46,682 nt of DNA from Gammaproteobacteria bacterium (GTDB taxonomy: Bacteria; Pseudomonadota; Gammaproteobacteria; SZUA-229). Location: positions 1-46,682 of the forward strand of contig JASBSR010000004.1 in the NCBI GenBank assembly GCA_030148865.1. The letters are read 5' to 3'. Below, piece after piece: positions 36,883 to 46,682 of this stretch. The translations under genes were made by a program, and so were the position numbers. The notes under the pieces were generated by a model that did no database searches, had not been told where the DNA came from, and saw nothing but the letters and a program-made list of their open reading frames with translations. Every line of letters begins with the position of its first letter. Within the stretch, counting starts at the first letter, position 1.

Positions 36883-37743
36883 GTGTCAATCGAAAGTTCC
36901 CCCCGGCAGCTGGACGGCTGTCTGTATCTGGTCGCTACACCCATCGGCAATCTCGCGGATATCACGCAGCGCGCGATCGAAATGCTGGCACAGGTTGATG
37001 TTATCGCCGCCGAAGATACTCGCCACAGCCAGCGTCTGCTCAGTCATCTGGGTATCACTGGCCGGCTCCAGGCCTATCACGAACACAATGAAGACCAGCT
37101 CACGCCGCAGTTGATTACGCAGCTGCAGCAGGGCAGGCAGATTGCATTAATTTCAGACGCCGGTACACCGCTGGTCAGCGATCCCGGCTATCGGCTGGTA
37201 GAACAGGCGCACGCGCACGGTATTCGCGTAGTACCCTTACCTGGTGCCTGCGCCGCTATCGCCGCGCTCAGCGCTGCAGGTCTGGCCACTGATCGCTTTG
37301 TGTTCGAGGGTTTTCCACCAGCGAAACAACAGGCACGGCAAAATGTTTTGCAGGCCTTGAAGTACGAAAGTCGCAGCCTGGTATTTTATGTATCCTGTCA
37401 TCGCATCATCGAAACTCTGTGCGATATGCGCGATATTTTTGGCGGTGAGCGCGAAGCCACGCTGGCGCGCGAGCTGACCAAAACTTTCGAAACCATCCGC
37501 AAGGCGACGCTGGCAGCACTGTGTCATTGGGTCGAGTCGGATGAGAATCAGCGCAAGGGCGAGATAGTGCTGGTGATCGCAGGTAATCGCGAGCCGGTGG
37601 AAGAGGCCGCCGCCATCCGCATGCTCGAAGTTCTGCTCGCCGAGCTGCCGGTCAAACAGGCGGCAGCGCTGGTCGCCAAACTCACTGGCTCAAATAAAAA
37701 CGAACTGTATCGGCGCGCATTACAGCTTAAACAGGATACATGA
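36883..37743 (+). CDS. rsmI: 16S rRNA (cytidine(1402)-2'-O)-methyltransferase
   Basis: Methylates the ribose of C1402 in the decoding centre of 16S rRNA, using S-adenosylmethionine. The 286 residues show the family opening LYLVATPIGNLADITQRAIE (about 12-31), AEDTRHSQRLLSHLGI and ALISDAGTPLVSDPGYRLV. The start is GTG 36883, with AGGACAGG a few bases upstream. The stop overlaps the next gene by 4 bases (ATGA). The divergent partner lpoA shares the 67-base intergenic region. Confidence 0.96.
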   Translation: MSIESSPRQLDGCLYLVATPIGNLADITQRAIEMLAQVDVIAAEDTRHSQRLLSHLGITGRLQAYHEHNEDQLTPQLITQLQQGRQIALISDAGTPLVSDPGYRLVEQAHAHGIRVVPLPGACAAIAALSAAGLATDRFVFEGFPPAKQQARQNVLQALKYESRSLVFYVSCHRIIETLCDMRDIFGGEREATLARELTKTFETIRKATLAALCHWVESDENQRKGEIVLVIAGNREPVEEAAAIRMLEVLLAELPVKQAAALVAKLTGSNKNELYRRALQLKQDT

Positions 37744-38609
37744 AGCAACTGTTGCAACTCATTGCCCTGTTGATCAGCTGCAACGTGCTGGCGGTTGAAG
37801 ATCGTGGCCTGTTCTGGCGGGTGCAGTCGCCGACCGCGACGGTGTATTTGCTGGGTTCGATTCATTTCGCCGATAAAAGTTTTTATCCGTTACGCGAAGC
37901 AATCGAGCAGGCGTTTCTGCAGGCCGATAATCTTGTGCTCGAAGTCAATATGAATGCCGATGGTATCGAGCAGACCAGACACCTGATACAGGTCGATGGT
38001 AATTATCACGGTGAGGAAATGATTCGCGATCATATTAGTGCTGATACCTATACAAAATTAAATGCTGTATTGCAAAAACTGGGGATTGCGTATTCACTGG
38101 TGGAGAGACAAAAACCGGGTCTGCTAATGATGACGCTGACGTCGGTGCAGATGATGAAAATGGGTTTTGCCCCTGAGCAGGGTATCGACGCCTATTTCCT
38201 CAGGCGCGCACAAACACTTGGCAAGCCTGTGCTCGAGCTGGAAAGCATCGAGCAACAAATGCATCTGATGCTTAATATGAGTGACGGAGATCTGTTGTTG
38301 CGAGAATCTCTCACCAGTCTTGAACAGGTCGAGGCCTCGATGCGATCCCTGGTCGATAGCTGGAAACTGGGTGACGCCGCCAGCATGGATAAACTGATAT
38401 TTGAAGATACTTTGCAACAATACCCGGATTATCAGAGCATTTACGAAATACTTTTTTTCAAACGCAACATTGCTATGGCGAAAAAAATTCAGCAGTATCT
38501 AACCACTAACAACAGCTACTTTGTGGTGGTTGGTGCCGGCCACCTGATAGGTGCAAAGGGGATTGTTACGCTACTGAATAATAATGGCCATAAAGTTTCG
38601 CGTTTTTAG
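37740..38609 (+). CDS. TraB/GumN family protein
   Basis: A 289-residue, probably periplasmic protein with a signal peptide (MKQLLQLIALLISCNVLA). The family signature is VYLLGSIHFADKSFYPL near residue 35, and there is a second conserved GAGHLIGAKGIVTLLNNNG near the C terminus. The family is thought to include metal-dependent hydrolases related to Tiki proteases through two GX2H motifs (GSIH and GAGH here). The substrate is unknown. It is coupled to rsmI by an ATGA overlap. Confidence 0.88.
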   Translation: MKQLLQLIALLISCNVLAVEDRGLFWRVQSPTATVYLLGSIHFADKSFYPLREAIEQAFLQADNLVLEVNMNADGIEQTRHLIQVDGNYHGEEMIRDHISADTYTKLNAVLQKLGIAYSLVERQKPGLLMMTLTSVQMMKMGFAPEQGIDAYFLRRAQTLGKPVLELESIEQQMHLMLNMSDGDLLLRESLTSLEQVEASMRSLVDSWKLGDAASMDKLIFEDTLQQYPDYQSIYEILFFKRNIAMAKKIQQYLTTNNSYFVVVGAGHLIGAKGIVTLLNNNGHKVSRF

Positions 38610-38712
38610 GCTCGGTGCCTGAACAACAGCTGGATCGACTACTCAGTCTCGGTACCAGATCTGCGAGTATGTCACCCGCCGCAGGTATCACCACTTCTGC
38701 CGAGCATAAAAA

Positions 38713-38734
38713 TTTTGCCACCGAGGCACGGAGA
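38713..38734 (+). repeat. solo half-site related to the argG-ppsA element
   Basis: TTTTGCCACCGAGG followed by CACGGAGA closely matches the half-sites at 1573-1595 and 1692-1714, with a one-base gap. No clear inverted partner was found nearby; GGTGCC-type sequence at 38614-38620 is too short to count. It may be a remnant of the same repeat class. Confidence 0.45.
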
Positions 38735-38753
38735 TCAGGAGACAATAAAGCCT

Positions 38754-38794
38754 GAAAAAAACGTGTTGCGCCTTTGCTCAGGCGCAACACGTTT
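38754..38794 (-). terminator. intrinsic terminator of the aroQ-accB-accC operon
   Basis: A perfect 14-bp stem, AAACGTGTTGCGCC (38759-38772) and its complement (38781-38794), encloses an 8-base loop. On the minus strand the stem runs into seven consecutive T residues (38754-38760), a standard intrinsic terminator. It lies about 165 bases beyond the accC stop, and the 151-bp repeat element sits between. On the plus strand it could also help to end the TraB/GumN transcript. Confidence 0.85.
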
Positions 38795-38807
38795 AGCTTA
38801 CAGACAC

Positions 38808-38958
38808 TAATGCCACTTACTTAAGCGCATAGTACTAAAATCCATCGTCGTTACCGCGCGTTTTTGCCGGGAATCAGGCGTGTATAGAACTGGATTCCCG
38901 CCAGCAGCATACGGGGATGACGGAAAACACAAGAACTCTTCTTAAGTAAGTGCCATTA
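38808..38958. mobile_element. 151-bp MITE-like element between accC and its terminator
   Basis: Terminal inverted repeats TAATGCCACTTACTTAAG (38808-38825) and CTTAAGTAAGTGCCATTA (38941-38958) match at 17 of 18 positions. Inside are two facing, partly degraded copies of a CGTC-TT-CCGCG...GGGAATC palindrome (38845-38880 and 38892-38926), the same general type as the palindrome behind argG. The 7-mer CTTACAG occurs outside both ends (38797-38803, 38959-38965) but is four bases away on the left, so a target duplication is uncertain. There is no coding capacity, so any movement would need a transposase in trans. Confidence 0.6.
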
Positions 38959-38959
38959 C

Positions 38960-40300
38960 TTACAGCCCCAGTTTCTTTTCTAGATAATGAATATTGGTGC
39001 CACCGGCTTTGAAAGCTGCGTCGGACAAAATGTCACGGTGCAGATCAATGTTGGTATTGATACCGGTAATACTAATTTCAGACAGCGCACCCTGCATGCG
39101 AGCAATTGCATTGTCGCGATCATTGCCGTAGGCGATTAGTTTTCCAATCATCGAATCATAATGTGGTGGCACGGTGTAGCCGCCATAAATATGCGTGTCG
39201 ATACGAATCCCCGGGCCGCCAGGTGGGTGGTAACGTTCAATTATTCCTGGTGAAGGCACAAAGGTTTTTGCATCTTCTGCGTTAATTCGGCATTCGATTG
39301 CATGGCCGCGAATTTCGATATCGCTTTGTCTGTAGCGTAGTTTGTCACCTGATGCGATGTACAGCTGTTCTTTAATGATGTCGACGCCGGTAATCATTTC
39401 AGTCACCGGGTGTTCCACCTGCACGCGAGTGTTCATTTCGATGAAATAAAATTCATCGTCCTGAAACAAAAACTCGAAAGTACCCGCACCACGATATCCC
39501 ATCTTGATGCAGGCGTCGACGCAACGCTGACCAATTTTTTTGCGCATTTTTTCGGTAATCCCGGGCGCGGGGGCTTCTTCTACCACTTTCTGGTGACGGC
39601 GCTGCATGGAGCAGTCACGCTCACCGAGGTGAATGGCATTGCCCTGACCATCAGACAGCACCTGAATTTCAACATGGCGCGGGGTTTCCAGGTATTTTTC
39701 CATGTACACCGCATCATTGCCAAAATTGCTCGCCGCTTCCTGTTTGGTGAGTGCGATTGAGTTAATCAGCGTGGCTTCAGAATTGACCACGCGCATACCA
39801 CGGCCACCGCCGCCGCCGGCGGCTTTGATAATAATCGGATAGCCGATGTCACGTGCAATCTTCAGGTTGGTGTCGTTATCGTCACCGAGCTCGCCATCGG
39901 ATCCGGGCACGCAAGGCACACCGGCTTCGTGCATGGCAGCAATCGCTGCCACCTTGTCGCCCATGGTACGAATCGAATCGGGCGTCGGCCCGATAAAGAC
40001 AAAACCACTGTCCTCGACGCGCTCGGCAAAATCTGCGTTTTCCGAAAGAAAACCGTAGCCGGGGTGGATGCCGACCGCATCAGTTAGTTCGGCAGCACTG
40101 ATAATTGCGGGCACATTGAGGTAACTGTCTTTCGAGGCAGGTGGCCCGATGCAAACAGATTCATCGGCAAGACGCACGTGTTTAAGATCACGATCGGCGG
40201 ATGAATGAACGGCTACAGTTTTAATGCCCAGCTCACGGCAGGCACGTAAAATTCGCAGGGCAATTTCGCCACGATTGGCGATGAGAACTTTTTCCAGCAT
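38960..40300 (-). CDS. accC: acetyl-CoA carboxylase, biotin carboxylase subunit
   Basis: Carboxylates the biotin of AccB with bicarbonate and ATP, the first half-reaction of fatty-acid synthesis. The 446 residues are full length: [21 protein letters not shown] at the N terminus ([16 protein letters not shown]), the ATP-grasp glycine loop [13 protein letters not shown] near residue 165, and [14 protein letters not shown] with catalytic residues. It starts 5 bases after accB. The 151-bp repeat element begins one base after its TAA stop. Confidence 0.98.
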   Translation of the reverse strand: MLEKVLIANRGEIALRILRACRELGIKTVAVHSSADRDLKHVRLADESVCIGPPASKDSYLNVPAIISAAELTDAVGIHPGYGFLSENADFAERVEDSGFVFIGPTPDSIRTMGDKVAAIAAMHEAGVPCVPGSDGELGDDNDTNLKIARDIGYPIIIKAAGGGGGRGMRVVNSEATLINSIALTKQEAASNFGNDAVYMEKYLETPRHVEIQVLSDGQGNAIHLGERDCSMQRRHQKVVEEAPAPGITEKMRKKIGQRCVDACIKMGYRGAGTFEFLFQDDEFYFIEMNTRVQVEHPVTEMITGVDIIKEQLYIASGDKLRYRQSDIEIRGHAIECRINAEDAKTFVPSPGIIERYHPPGGPGIRIDTHIYGGYTVPPHYDSMIGKLIAYGNDRDNAIARMQGALSEISITGINTNIDLHRDILSDAAFKAGGTNIHYLEKKLGL

Positions 40301-40305
40301 CGCGA

Positions 40306-40767
40306 TCAGCCGATGACAAACAGTGGTTGACCAAATTCGACCGGCGATGCATTGTCGACCAGCACGGCTTTAATGATTCCAGACTTGTCGGCTTCGATTT
40401 GATTGAGAATTTTCATGGCCTCGATGATGCACAGGGTCTCACCTTCGTTAACTGTGTCACCCACCTTACAGAACACAGGTGCAGTGGGTGAAGGCGAAGA
40501 GTAATAGGTGCCTACCATAGGTGATTTCACGATATGGCCACTGGGCAGAGCGTCTTTATCGTCGGGTTTGCTGGCGTCGCTACTGGCGGTAGCTGCAGTA
40601 GCAACCGGTGCCGGCATCGGTGCGGCAGCGTATTGCACAGGTGCCTGTGGTGCGGCTGTGCCATAACGCGAAATGCGTACGGCTTCTTCGCCCTCCTTAA
40701 TTTCAATTTCAGCAATGCCGGACTCTTCCAGCAACTCGATGAGTTTTTTGACTTTGCGTATATCCAT
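40306..40767 (-). CDS. accB: acetyl-CoA carboxylase biotin carboxyl carrier protein
   Basis: Carries biotin between AccC and the AccAD carboxyltransferase. The 153 residues show the N-terminal domain ([21 protein letters not shown]), a Pro/Ala-rich flexible linker (about 38-66) and the biotinyl domain (about 78-152), including the thumb loop SPTAPVF. The biotinylated lysine is Lys119 in [12 protein letters not shown]. The usual residue after the lysine is Met or Leu, here Ile. It lies 5 bases after aroQ and 5 before accC, one operon. Confidence 0.97.
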   Translation of the reverse strand: MDIRKVKKLIELLEESGIAEIEIKEGEEAVRISRYGTAAPQAPVQYAAAPMPAPVATAATASSDASKPDDKDALPSGHIVKSPMVGTYYSSPSPTAPVFCKVGDTVNEGETLCIIEAMKILNQIEADKSGIIKAVLVDNASPVEFGQPLFVIG

Positions 40768-40772
40768 GAGGA

Positions 40773-41216
40773 TTAACCCTGTTTGATTTGTTGTAGCGCT
40801 GATTGCAACGCAAGATCGTAACCAGATGCACCGAGGCCAGAAATCACCCCGACAGCGATATCCGAAAAATACGAATGACCGCGGAAGGATTCACGAGCGT
40901 GCACGTTGGATAAATGAACTTCGATAAACGGAATGTTAACGCCGCTAATCGCATCGCGCAGCGCAACACTGGTGTGGGTAAACGCTGCGGGATTGATAAT
41001 AATAAATTTGACCTGGTCTTTTGCCGCCCGATGGACGTGTTCGATAAGTTCGGCTTCGGCATTGCTTTGCACCGTCTGCAGGCTGTAGCCCTGTTCTTTG
41101 GCGCGCGTCTGTAGCTGCTGGTTGATTTCGTCCAGTGTGCTGTGACCGTAGTGGTGCGGTTCGCGCGTGCCCAGCAGGTTTAAATTGGGGCCATGAATGA
41201 CGAGCAGATCGGGCAT
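40773..41216 (-). CDS. aroQ: 3-dehydroquinate dehydratase, type II
   Basis: Third step of the shikimate pathway, in the cytoplasm as a dodecamer. The 147 residues match the type II class. It begins with [18 protein letters not shown], which contains the catalytic lid (Arg and Tyr), and continues with [16 protein letters not shown] and [19 protein letters not shown] with the catalytic histidine. ATG 41216 is the start. It heads aroQ-accB-accC, the same order as in many gammaproteobacteria. Confidence 0.97.
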   Translation of the reverse strand: MPDLLVIHGPNLNLLGTREPHHYGHSTLDEINQQLQTRAKEQGYSLQTVQSNAEAELIEHVHRAAKDQVKFIIINPAAFTHTSVALRDAISGVNIPFIEVHLSNVHARESFRGHSYFSDIAVGVISGLGASGYDLALQSALQQIKQG

Positions 41217-41283
41217 ATTTATAAGCTTTGGTATGGACAGCTGTTGAGTTTGGTAGTGTGCCTAAATGCAATGAATTTGTCTA

Positions 41284-41316
41284 CTATTTCGGCGAATTTG
41301 ATGCCAAATTCGTGAA
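41284..41316 (-). other. hairpin between the TlpA-type gene and aroQ
   Basis: CGAATTTG (41293-41300) and CAAATTCG (41305-41312) form a perfect 8-bp stem around ATGC, with a few more pairs outside (ATTTC/GAAAT). On the minus strand it follows the thioredoxin gene stop by about ten bases. No T run follows, so it may be a weak terminator or an operator-like dyad. The remaining gap to aroQ shows nothing else clear. Confidence 0.4.
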
Positions 41317-41324
41317 ATTAAGCT

Positions 41325-41852
41325 TTAGCTGTGAATCCCCATCTGGCGCAGAATTTTTTCTGCCCGTGCCCGGCTCAGCGCGCCCTGAATGACGTGGCTG
41401 ATTTCGCCCTGGCGATTGATAAACACCGTGTAGGGCAGTACGCCCTGCTGATTGCCATAACGCCGCGAGAGCGCAATGGCATCGGTTTCGCCGGGCAGAA
41501 CTGGATAATTGAAGCCCATGCCTTCGGCGAATACCCGCACTGCCTGTTCGTCATCGACAGCTACACCGACAATTTGCAGGCCCTGCTCACCGTAGGCATC
41601 CTGCAATTCGATAAATTCCGGGATTTCTTCCAGGCAGGGTGGGCACCAGGTCGCCCAGAAATTCAGCATCACCACTTTGCCGTCCCAGTCTTTAATGTTA
41701 CGGCTCGTACCCTTGAGATCGAGCATGGCAAACTCCGGGCGGGGTACAGGAGCAATACTGGTGTTGGCATCGCTGCGCAGAAAATCCTGCAGGCCATAAC
41801 CGGCAGCGCCAGAGAGCAGAATGGCAATCGTAAAGAGCAGGGTTTTTTTCAT
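41325..41852 (-). CDS. TlpA/ResA-type periplasmic thioredoxin
   Basis: A membrane-anchored or secreted thioredoxin-fold protein with an N-terminal hydrophobic segment (MKKTLLFTIAILLSGAAGYG) and the active site WATWCPPCLEEIPEF (Cys70, Cys73). This is the usual pattern of disulfide reductases that serve cytochrome c maturation or DsbD-linked pathways. The cis-proline loop appears as VLPYTVFINRQG. ATG 41852 gives a clean signal; alternatives at 41861 and 41870 (GTG) cannot be excluded because no Shine-Dalgarno motif decides. It lies about 80 bases after dsbD, a plausible electron donor for it. Confidence 0.88.
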   Translation of the reverse strand: MKKTLLFTIAILLSGAAGYGLQDFLRSDANTSIAPVPRPEFAMLDLKGTSRNIKDWDGKVVMLNFWATWCPPCLEEIPEFIELQDAYGEQGLQIVGVAVDDEQAVRVFAEGMGFNYPVLPGETDAIALSRRYGNQQGVLPYTVFINRQGEISHVIQGALSRARAEKILRQMGIHS

Positions 41853-41931
41853 CGCTGTCATCGAGTTCACAAAGCGCCGCAGCTTAGCTGAATACTTTCA
41901 GCTTTTCGAGCCCTGGGACGCAGTGGTTTGA

Positions 41932-43827
41932 TTATTGTGGCTGAAACGCGCGCTGAATATGTGCGCGGAATTTATCTGCAGGCACATAACCGACCACACG
42001 GTAATTACGGAGTTCATTTCCGCTAGTGTCAAAAAACATAATCGACGGTGGTCCGATGATACCAAAATGTTTATACAGCGCCTTGTCGAGCTCGTCGTTC
42101 GGGGTAACATCCGCCTGCAGCAATACCGAGTTGGCCAGTGCCTGTTGCACCCCGGGATCGGTGAACGTCAGTGCTTCCATTTCCTTGCACGAGACACACC
42201 AGTCAGCATAAAAATCCAGCATCACGGTTTTGCCCTTGGCTGCAGCGAGTGCCGCATTCAGGCCGGCGACGCCTTTTATCTGCTGGAACTGCAGGGCGTG
42301 TGTCGTCGTACTGCCAGTCACCTGCGAACGGGTCATGCCACTGCCACCGCTCATGGGCAGTCCGTGCAATGGCTGGAACATATTGCGATTGCCCGAGGTG
42401 AGGCCGATGAGCATGATTAGACCATAGGCCAGCAACAGGATACCCAGACCTTTCCAGAGTTTGCGCCAGCCCGAAGCGCCACTCGGCAGTGCATCGATCG
42501 CACCCATATAAACGGCAGACACGACCAGCAGGCCGATCCACAGGCTCATGGTCAGAGTGACGGGGGCGACCCGTTCCAGCAACCAGATCGCGAGACCGAG
42601 CAAAAGTACGCCGAACACGGCTTTCACCGCATCCATCCAGGCACCCGCTTTGGGCAATAATTTGCCGGCCGAAGCACCCAGCACCAGCAAGGGTGCACCC
42701 ATGCCCATGCTGAGCGCGAACAGCGCCGCGCCACCGAGCACAGCGTCGCCGGTTTCAGCGATATAAATCAGCGCGCCGACCAGCGGTGCGGTGACGCAGG
42801 GGCCGACGATCAGGGCGGACAAAAAGCCCATGATGGCAACACCGGCGAGGGTGCCGCCTTTTTGATTATTGCTAATACTGACCAGCCGGTTCTGGATCGC
42901 TGCCGGCATTTGTAAATCGTAAAAACCGAACATGGAAAATGACAGCGCGACAAAAATGGCGGCAAAGGTGCCGATAATCCACGGGTTCTGGAACCAGGCC
43001 TGAATATTCTCACCCGAAAGCCCGACCAGAATTCCGACAATGGTGTAGGTGCTGGCCATGGCGAGCACATAGACCAGTGACAGCAGGAACGAGCTACGCG
43101 CAGTTTGTTTTTCACCCTGGCCGACAATAATACCCATCAAAATCGGAATCATCGGGAATACGCAGGGGGTGAAGGCGAGTAACAGGCCGGCACTGAAAAA
43201 GGCCAGCAGGGTCAGCCAGGTGTGGCCGCTGTGCAGGGTCTGGGCAATGCCATCCTGTTCGGACACCATCGGTGTCGCGCCTGCGTTGCTGGCCGCTGCC
43301 GGGCCGGCAGCTGTAGAGCCGGCAGCGCTGCCAGCTACCGTCGGCAGGGTGATGCTGAACTCATGTGTCTGCGGCGGGTAACAAATGCCGGAAACTTCTG
43401 AGCAACCCTGGTACTTCACCTTGAAAACCGCGGTTTTGCCCGCATTACTGCTGAGGTAGGGCAGCGTGACCTCAGCGAAGTTGTGATACACCCAGAGCTT
43501 TTTGTTGAAAATCGGGTCGTCTTTTTCTTCTGCCGCTGAAGTTTGCAGCGGGCCGGTGCTGACATCGCTGCTGTCAGTGCTGATCTGCATTTTTTCCTGA
43601 TACAGGTAATGTCCTTCAGCAATGATAAATTTGGCGGTAAAGCCGTCCGCGCTTGATTCCGTGCTGAGCTGAAAGGCCTGGTCGGGTGGCAGAATATCGT
43701 TGCCTGCGCCGAGGCCGAAATTATCGAGCCCCAGTGAGCCATTTTCCGCATAGGCGGAACTTGTGGTAAGGATCAGCATCGCAAGCAGCAGACGACAGCT
43801 GGTGAACAGTTGTTTCAGTGTAAGCAT
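41932..43827 (-). CDS. dsbD: thiol:disulfide interchange protein DsbD
   Basis: Carries electrons from cytoplasmic thioredoxin across the inner membrane to periplasmic reductases. The 631 residues contain a signal peptide (cleavage after SSAYA), the N-terminal immunoglobulin-like domain with Cys142 and Cys149 (GCSEVSGICYPP), eight hydrophobic segments with the membrane cysteines in FTPCVFPMIPI and VGPCVTAPLVG, and a C-terminal thioredoxin domain with ADWCVSCKEME. An Ala/Gly-rich linker (about 163-185) joins the first two domains. All three cysteine pairs are present. Confidence 0.97.
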   Translation of the reverse strand: MLTLKQLFTSCRLLLAMLILTTSSAYAENGSLGLDNFGLGAGNDILPPDQAFQLSTESSADGFTAKFIIAEGHYLYQEKMQISTDSSDVSTGPLQTSAAEEKDDPIFNKKLWVYHNFAEVTLPYLSSNAGKTAVFKVKYQGCSEVSGICYPPQTHEFSITLPTVAGSAAGSTAAGPAAASNAGATPMVSEQDGIAQTLHSGHTWLTLLAFFSAGLLLAFTPCVFPMIPILMGIIVGQGEKQTARSSFLLSLVYVLAMASTYTIVGILVGLSGENIQAWFQNPWIIGTFAAIFVALSFSMFGFYDLQMPAAIQNRLVSISNNQKGGTLAGVAIMGFLSALIVGPCVTAPLVGALIYIAETGDAVLGGAALFALSMGMGAPLLVLGASAGKLLPKAGAWMDAVKAVFGVLLLGLAIWLLERVAPVTLTMSLWIGLLVVSAVYMGAIDALPSGASGWRKLWKGLGILLLAYGLIMLIGLTSGNRNMFQPLHGLPMSGGSGMTRSQVTGSTTTHALQFQQIKGVAGLNAALAAAKGKTVMLDFYADWCVSCKEMEALTFTDPGVQQALANSVLLQADVTPNDELDKALYKHFGIIGPPSIMFFDTSGNELRNYRVVGYVPADKFRAHIQRAFQPQ

Positions 43828-43998
43828 GGTTTTGTTGTTATCCTGGGCTGGAGGCGTAATGGTAATTTAGACACGAGACTGAGGCGAGGTTCCGCGAATC
43901 CGGACTGGCTTCAGCAATTAGCCTAGCATAGCAAACATCGATTCAAGTCGAGCCCGGGGCCGCTAAAAAATTTGCCCTCACACATAATCAGGATATTC

Positions 43999-44484
43999 AT
44001 GATACGTTTCTGGCCCCTGCTTTTCATCGCGATTCCGCTCAGCGAGATCTATCTATTCATTAAAATTGGTGGCCAGATCGGTGCGCTCAACACGGTGCTG
44101 GTTGTGCTCATCACAGCGGTGGTCGGTGTCAATCTGCTGCGCTATCAGGGTATCACCACGCTGCGCCGTGCCCAGTTGCAGATGGCGCAGGGGCAAATGC
44201 CAGCACAGGAAATGCTGGAAGGGCTGGTGCTGGCGGTGGGCGGTGCGCTGCTTATTACCCCCGGTTTTCTCACTGATTTTCTCGGTTTGTTATGTTTGCT
44301 GCCGTTCACCCGCCGCGTCCTGATCCGCTTCTGGCTGACGCGCGCCAGCGTCCAGGTCTATGGTCAGTTTCAGAAAGGTTCGGCGCATGATCCGAGCCAT
44401 GATTCGGGCCAGTCCGAGTCGGGTGTGCGCCCGTCGCGCGATAGCGGCCGTACCATTGAGGGTGAATTTCACCGCGATGACTGA
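43999..44484 (+). CDS. fxsA: FxsA family membrane protein
   Basis: A 161-residue inner-membrane protein; in E. coli it relieves the exclusion of phage T7 by the F plasmid, and its normal role is unknown. It begins MIRFWPLLFIAIPLSEIYLFI and has further hydrophobic segments around 30-47 and 78-103, followed by a polar, disordered-looking C-terminal tail rich in Ser, Asp and Arg. ATG 43999 has AGGA 6 bases upstream; an earlier TTG start lacks support. It lies upstream of groES on the same strand. Confidence 0.92.
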   Translation: MIRFWPLLFIAIPLSEIYLFIKIGGQIGALNTVLVVLITAVVGVNLLRYQGITTLRRAQLQMAQGQMPAQEMLEGLVLAVGGALLITPGFLTDFLGLLCLLPFTRRVLIRFWLTRASVQVYGQFQKGSAHDPSHDSGQSESGVRPSRDSGRTIEGEFHRDD

Positions 44485-44586
44485 GCCTGAGCCGGCTCCT
44501 GGGTAAATTTTTCAGCGCCCGCCCTTGTAATTTGCGCACCCAGCCCCACTATTCACGCACAAGCTGAGTGGGTGGCCGCAAGGCGC

Positions 44587-44614
44587 TTGACTCAGATGTA
44601 TTCGTCATTATCAT
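44587..44614 (+). promoter_or_regulatory. sigma-70-type promoter of groESL
   Basis: TTGACT (44587-44592, 5 of 6 to the -35 consensus) and TATCAT (44609-44614, 5 of 6 to the -10 consensus) are 16 bases apart. The CIRCE operator starts at the last base of the -10 box, so a bound repressor would cover the transcription start. Confidence 0.75.
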
Positions 44615-44640
44615 TAGCACTCACTTTATTAGAGTGCTAA
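44614..44640 (+). promoter_or_regulatory. CIRCE operator (HrcA binding site)
   Basis: TTAGCACTC (44614-44622), nine spacer bases and GAGTGCTAA (44632-44640) match the CIRCE consensus perfectly. It lies between the promoter and the groES start, so the operon is almost certainly repressed by HrcA and released by heat or misfolded protein. The hrcA gene itself is not in the window. Confidence 0.97.
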
Positions 44641-44660
44641 TTTCAAGAGAGGGTAAATCA

Positions 44661-44951
44661 ATGAAAATTCGTCCGTTGCACGACCGTGTAGTGGTTAAAC
44701 GCGTTGAAGAAGAACGCACCAGCGCTGGCGGCATCGTCATTCCTGATTCTGCAGCCGAAAAACCCCAGAAAGGCGAAATCATTGCTGTGGGCAATGGCAA
44801 GCTGTCTGATTCTGGCGAACTGCGCGCACTCGACGTCAAAGTTGGTGACAAAGTTCTGTTCGGCAAATACTCTGGCACCGAAATCAAGGTCGACGGTGAA
44901 GAGGTGCTGATTATGAAAGAAGAAGACATTCTCGGCGTACTCGCCGCCTAA
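44661..44951 (+). CDS. groES: co-chaperonin GroES
   Basis: The lid of the GroEL folding chamber. The 96 residues begin [40 protein letters not shown], of which [13 protein letters not shown] is the mobile loop that grips GroEL, and end with ILGVLAA. ATG 44661 is preceded by GAGAGGG at about ten bases. A longer frame that starts upstream reads through the promoter and CIRCE and is rejected. groEL follows after 34 bases with AGAGGA as its ribosome binding site. Confidence 0.99.
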   Translation: MKIRPLHDRVVVKRVEEERTSAGGIVIPDSAAEKPQKGEIIAVGNGKLSDSGELRALDVKVGDKVLFGKYSGTEIKVDGEEVLIMKEEDILGVLAA

Positions 44952-44973
44952 GCGACTTCACACACAGATTTAA

Positions 44974-46626
<1,653 letters not shown>

Positions 46627-46654
46627 TTGCTGCTCATCATCATGAGTGTTTAGG

Positions 46655-46682
46655 GCCTCGCTGGAAACAGCGGGGCTTTTTT
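46655..46682 (+). terminator. intrinsic terminator of groESL
   Basis: A 9-bp stem (GCCTCGCTG, 46655-46663, with CAGCGGGGC, 46668-46676, one G-T pair) closes the stable tetraloop GAAA and is followed by six T residues at the window edge. Confidence 0.92.

Larger units (their letters stand above)
38610..38959. other. 350-base gene-free region between the TraB/GumN gene and accC
   Basis: No supported gene lies here. From left to right it holds ordinary unassigned sequence (38610-38712), a single TTTGCCACCGAGG-type half-site (38713-38734), an intrinsic terminator (38754-38794), and a 151-bp inverted-repeat element (38808-38958) that abuts the accC stop. The two flanking genes converge on this region. 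The short open frames inside show no recognisable protein character. Confidence 0.7.

Noticed and set aside
41284..41316. hairpin behind the thioredoxin gene as an intrinsic terminator
   Set aside because: The stem is AT-rich and no T run follows on the minus strand; it is listed only as a hairpin.
44485..44586. small gene between fxsA and groES
   Set aside because: The open frame that extends groES upstream runs through the promoter and the CIRCE operator, and no other frame has a start with a ribosome binding site.

Overview
The window is a chromosomal segment of a non-enterobacterial gammaproteobacterium. The evidence is gene order: the block yrbG-kdsD-kdsC-lptC-lptA-lptB-rpoN-hpf-ptsN-rapZ, divergent from mlaFEDCB-murA, the block rsmI / lpoA-yraN-diaA, and petABC-sspAB are all gammaproteobacterial arrangements. 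An HPr kinase gene and a PTS without sugar permease argue against Enterobacterales. Almost all of the DNA is core housekeeping genes. No rRNA, tRNA, CRISPR array, classical transposase or phage gene was seen. The species cannot be named from this sequence.

Layout. 1-6721: argG, ppsA, then a membrane M48 metalloprotease and lemA on the minus strand. 6751-15086: mgtE and a regulatory PTS cluster (rpoN, hpf, ptsN, hprK, rapZ, EIIA-Man type, HPr, enzyme I), all minus strand. 15087-19444: lipopolysaccharide export and Kdo synthesis (lptB, lptA, lptC, kdsC, kdsD, yrbG), minus strand. 19529-28835: a DUF72-like gene, the Mla phospholipid transport operon, murA, a four-helix-bundle gene, hisG and hisD on the plus strand, a minus-strand hsp20, then hisC. 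28851-33846: a DegS/AlgW-type protease (minus), the cytochrome bc1 complex petABC, and sspAB. 33929-38609: diaA, yraN and lpoA (minus), rsmI and a TraB/GumN protein (plus). 38960-43827: accC, accB, aroQ, a TlpA-type thioredoxin and dsbD (minus). 43999-46682: fxsA and the groES-groEL operon with a CIRCE operator and a strong terminator.

Much of the window builds or guards the envelope: Lpt carries LPS out, KdsC/KdsD make Kdo, Mla keeps lipid asymmetry, MurA and LpoA serve peptidoglycan, DegS senses envelope stress and DsbD supplies periplasmic reductant. The PTS proteins cannot import sugar by themselves here and, next to rpoN, rapZ and hprK, probably form a nitrogen/carbon regulatory phosphorelay.

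The unusual content lies in the gaps. Five short intergenic elements are built from tandem 7-bp units or palindromes in inverted orientation. They sit upstream of argG (191-290), between argG and ppsA (1573-1714), between kdsC and kdsD (17401-17482), around a four-helix-bundle gene between murA and hisG (24584-25062), and between sspB and diaA (33846-33923). A sixth element, 151 bp with 18-bp terminal inverted repeats, lies between accC and its terminator (38808-38958). The four-helix-bundle gene appears frameshifted near its end, so that it now reads through the right repeat array and stops on the hisG start codon. The idea that these elements form one small mobile family, with the four-helix-bundle protein as a possible mobility or maintenance factor, is inference and is the lead most worth following.
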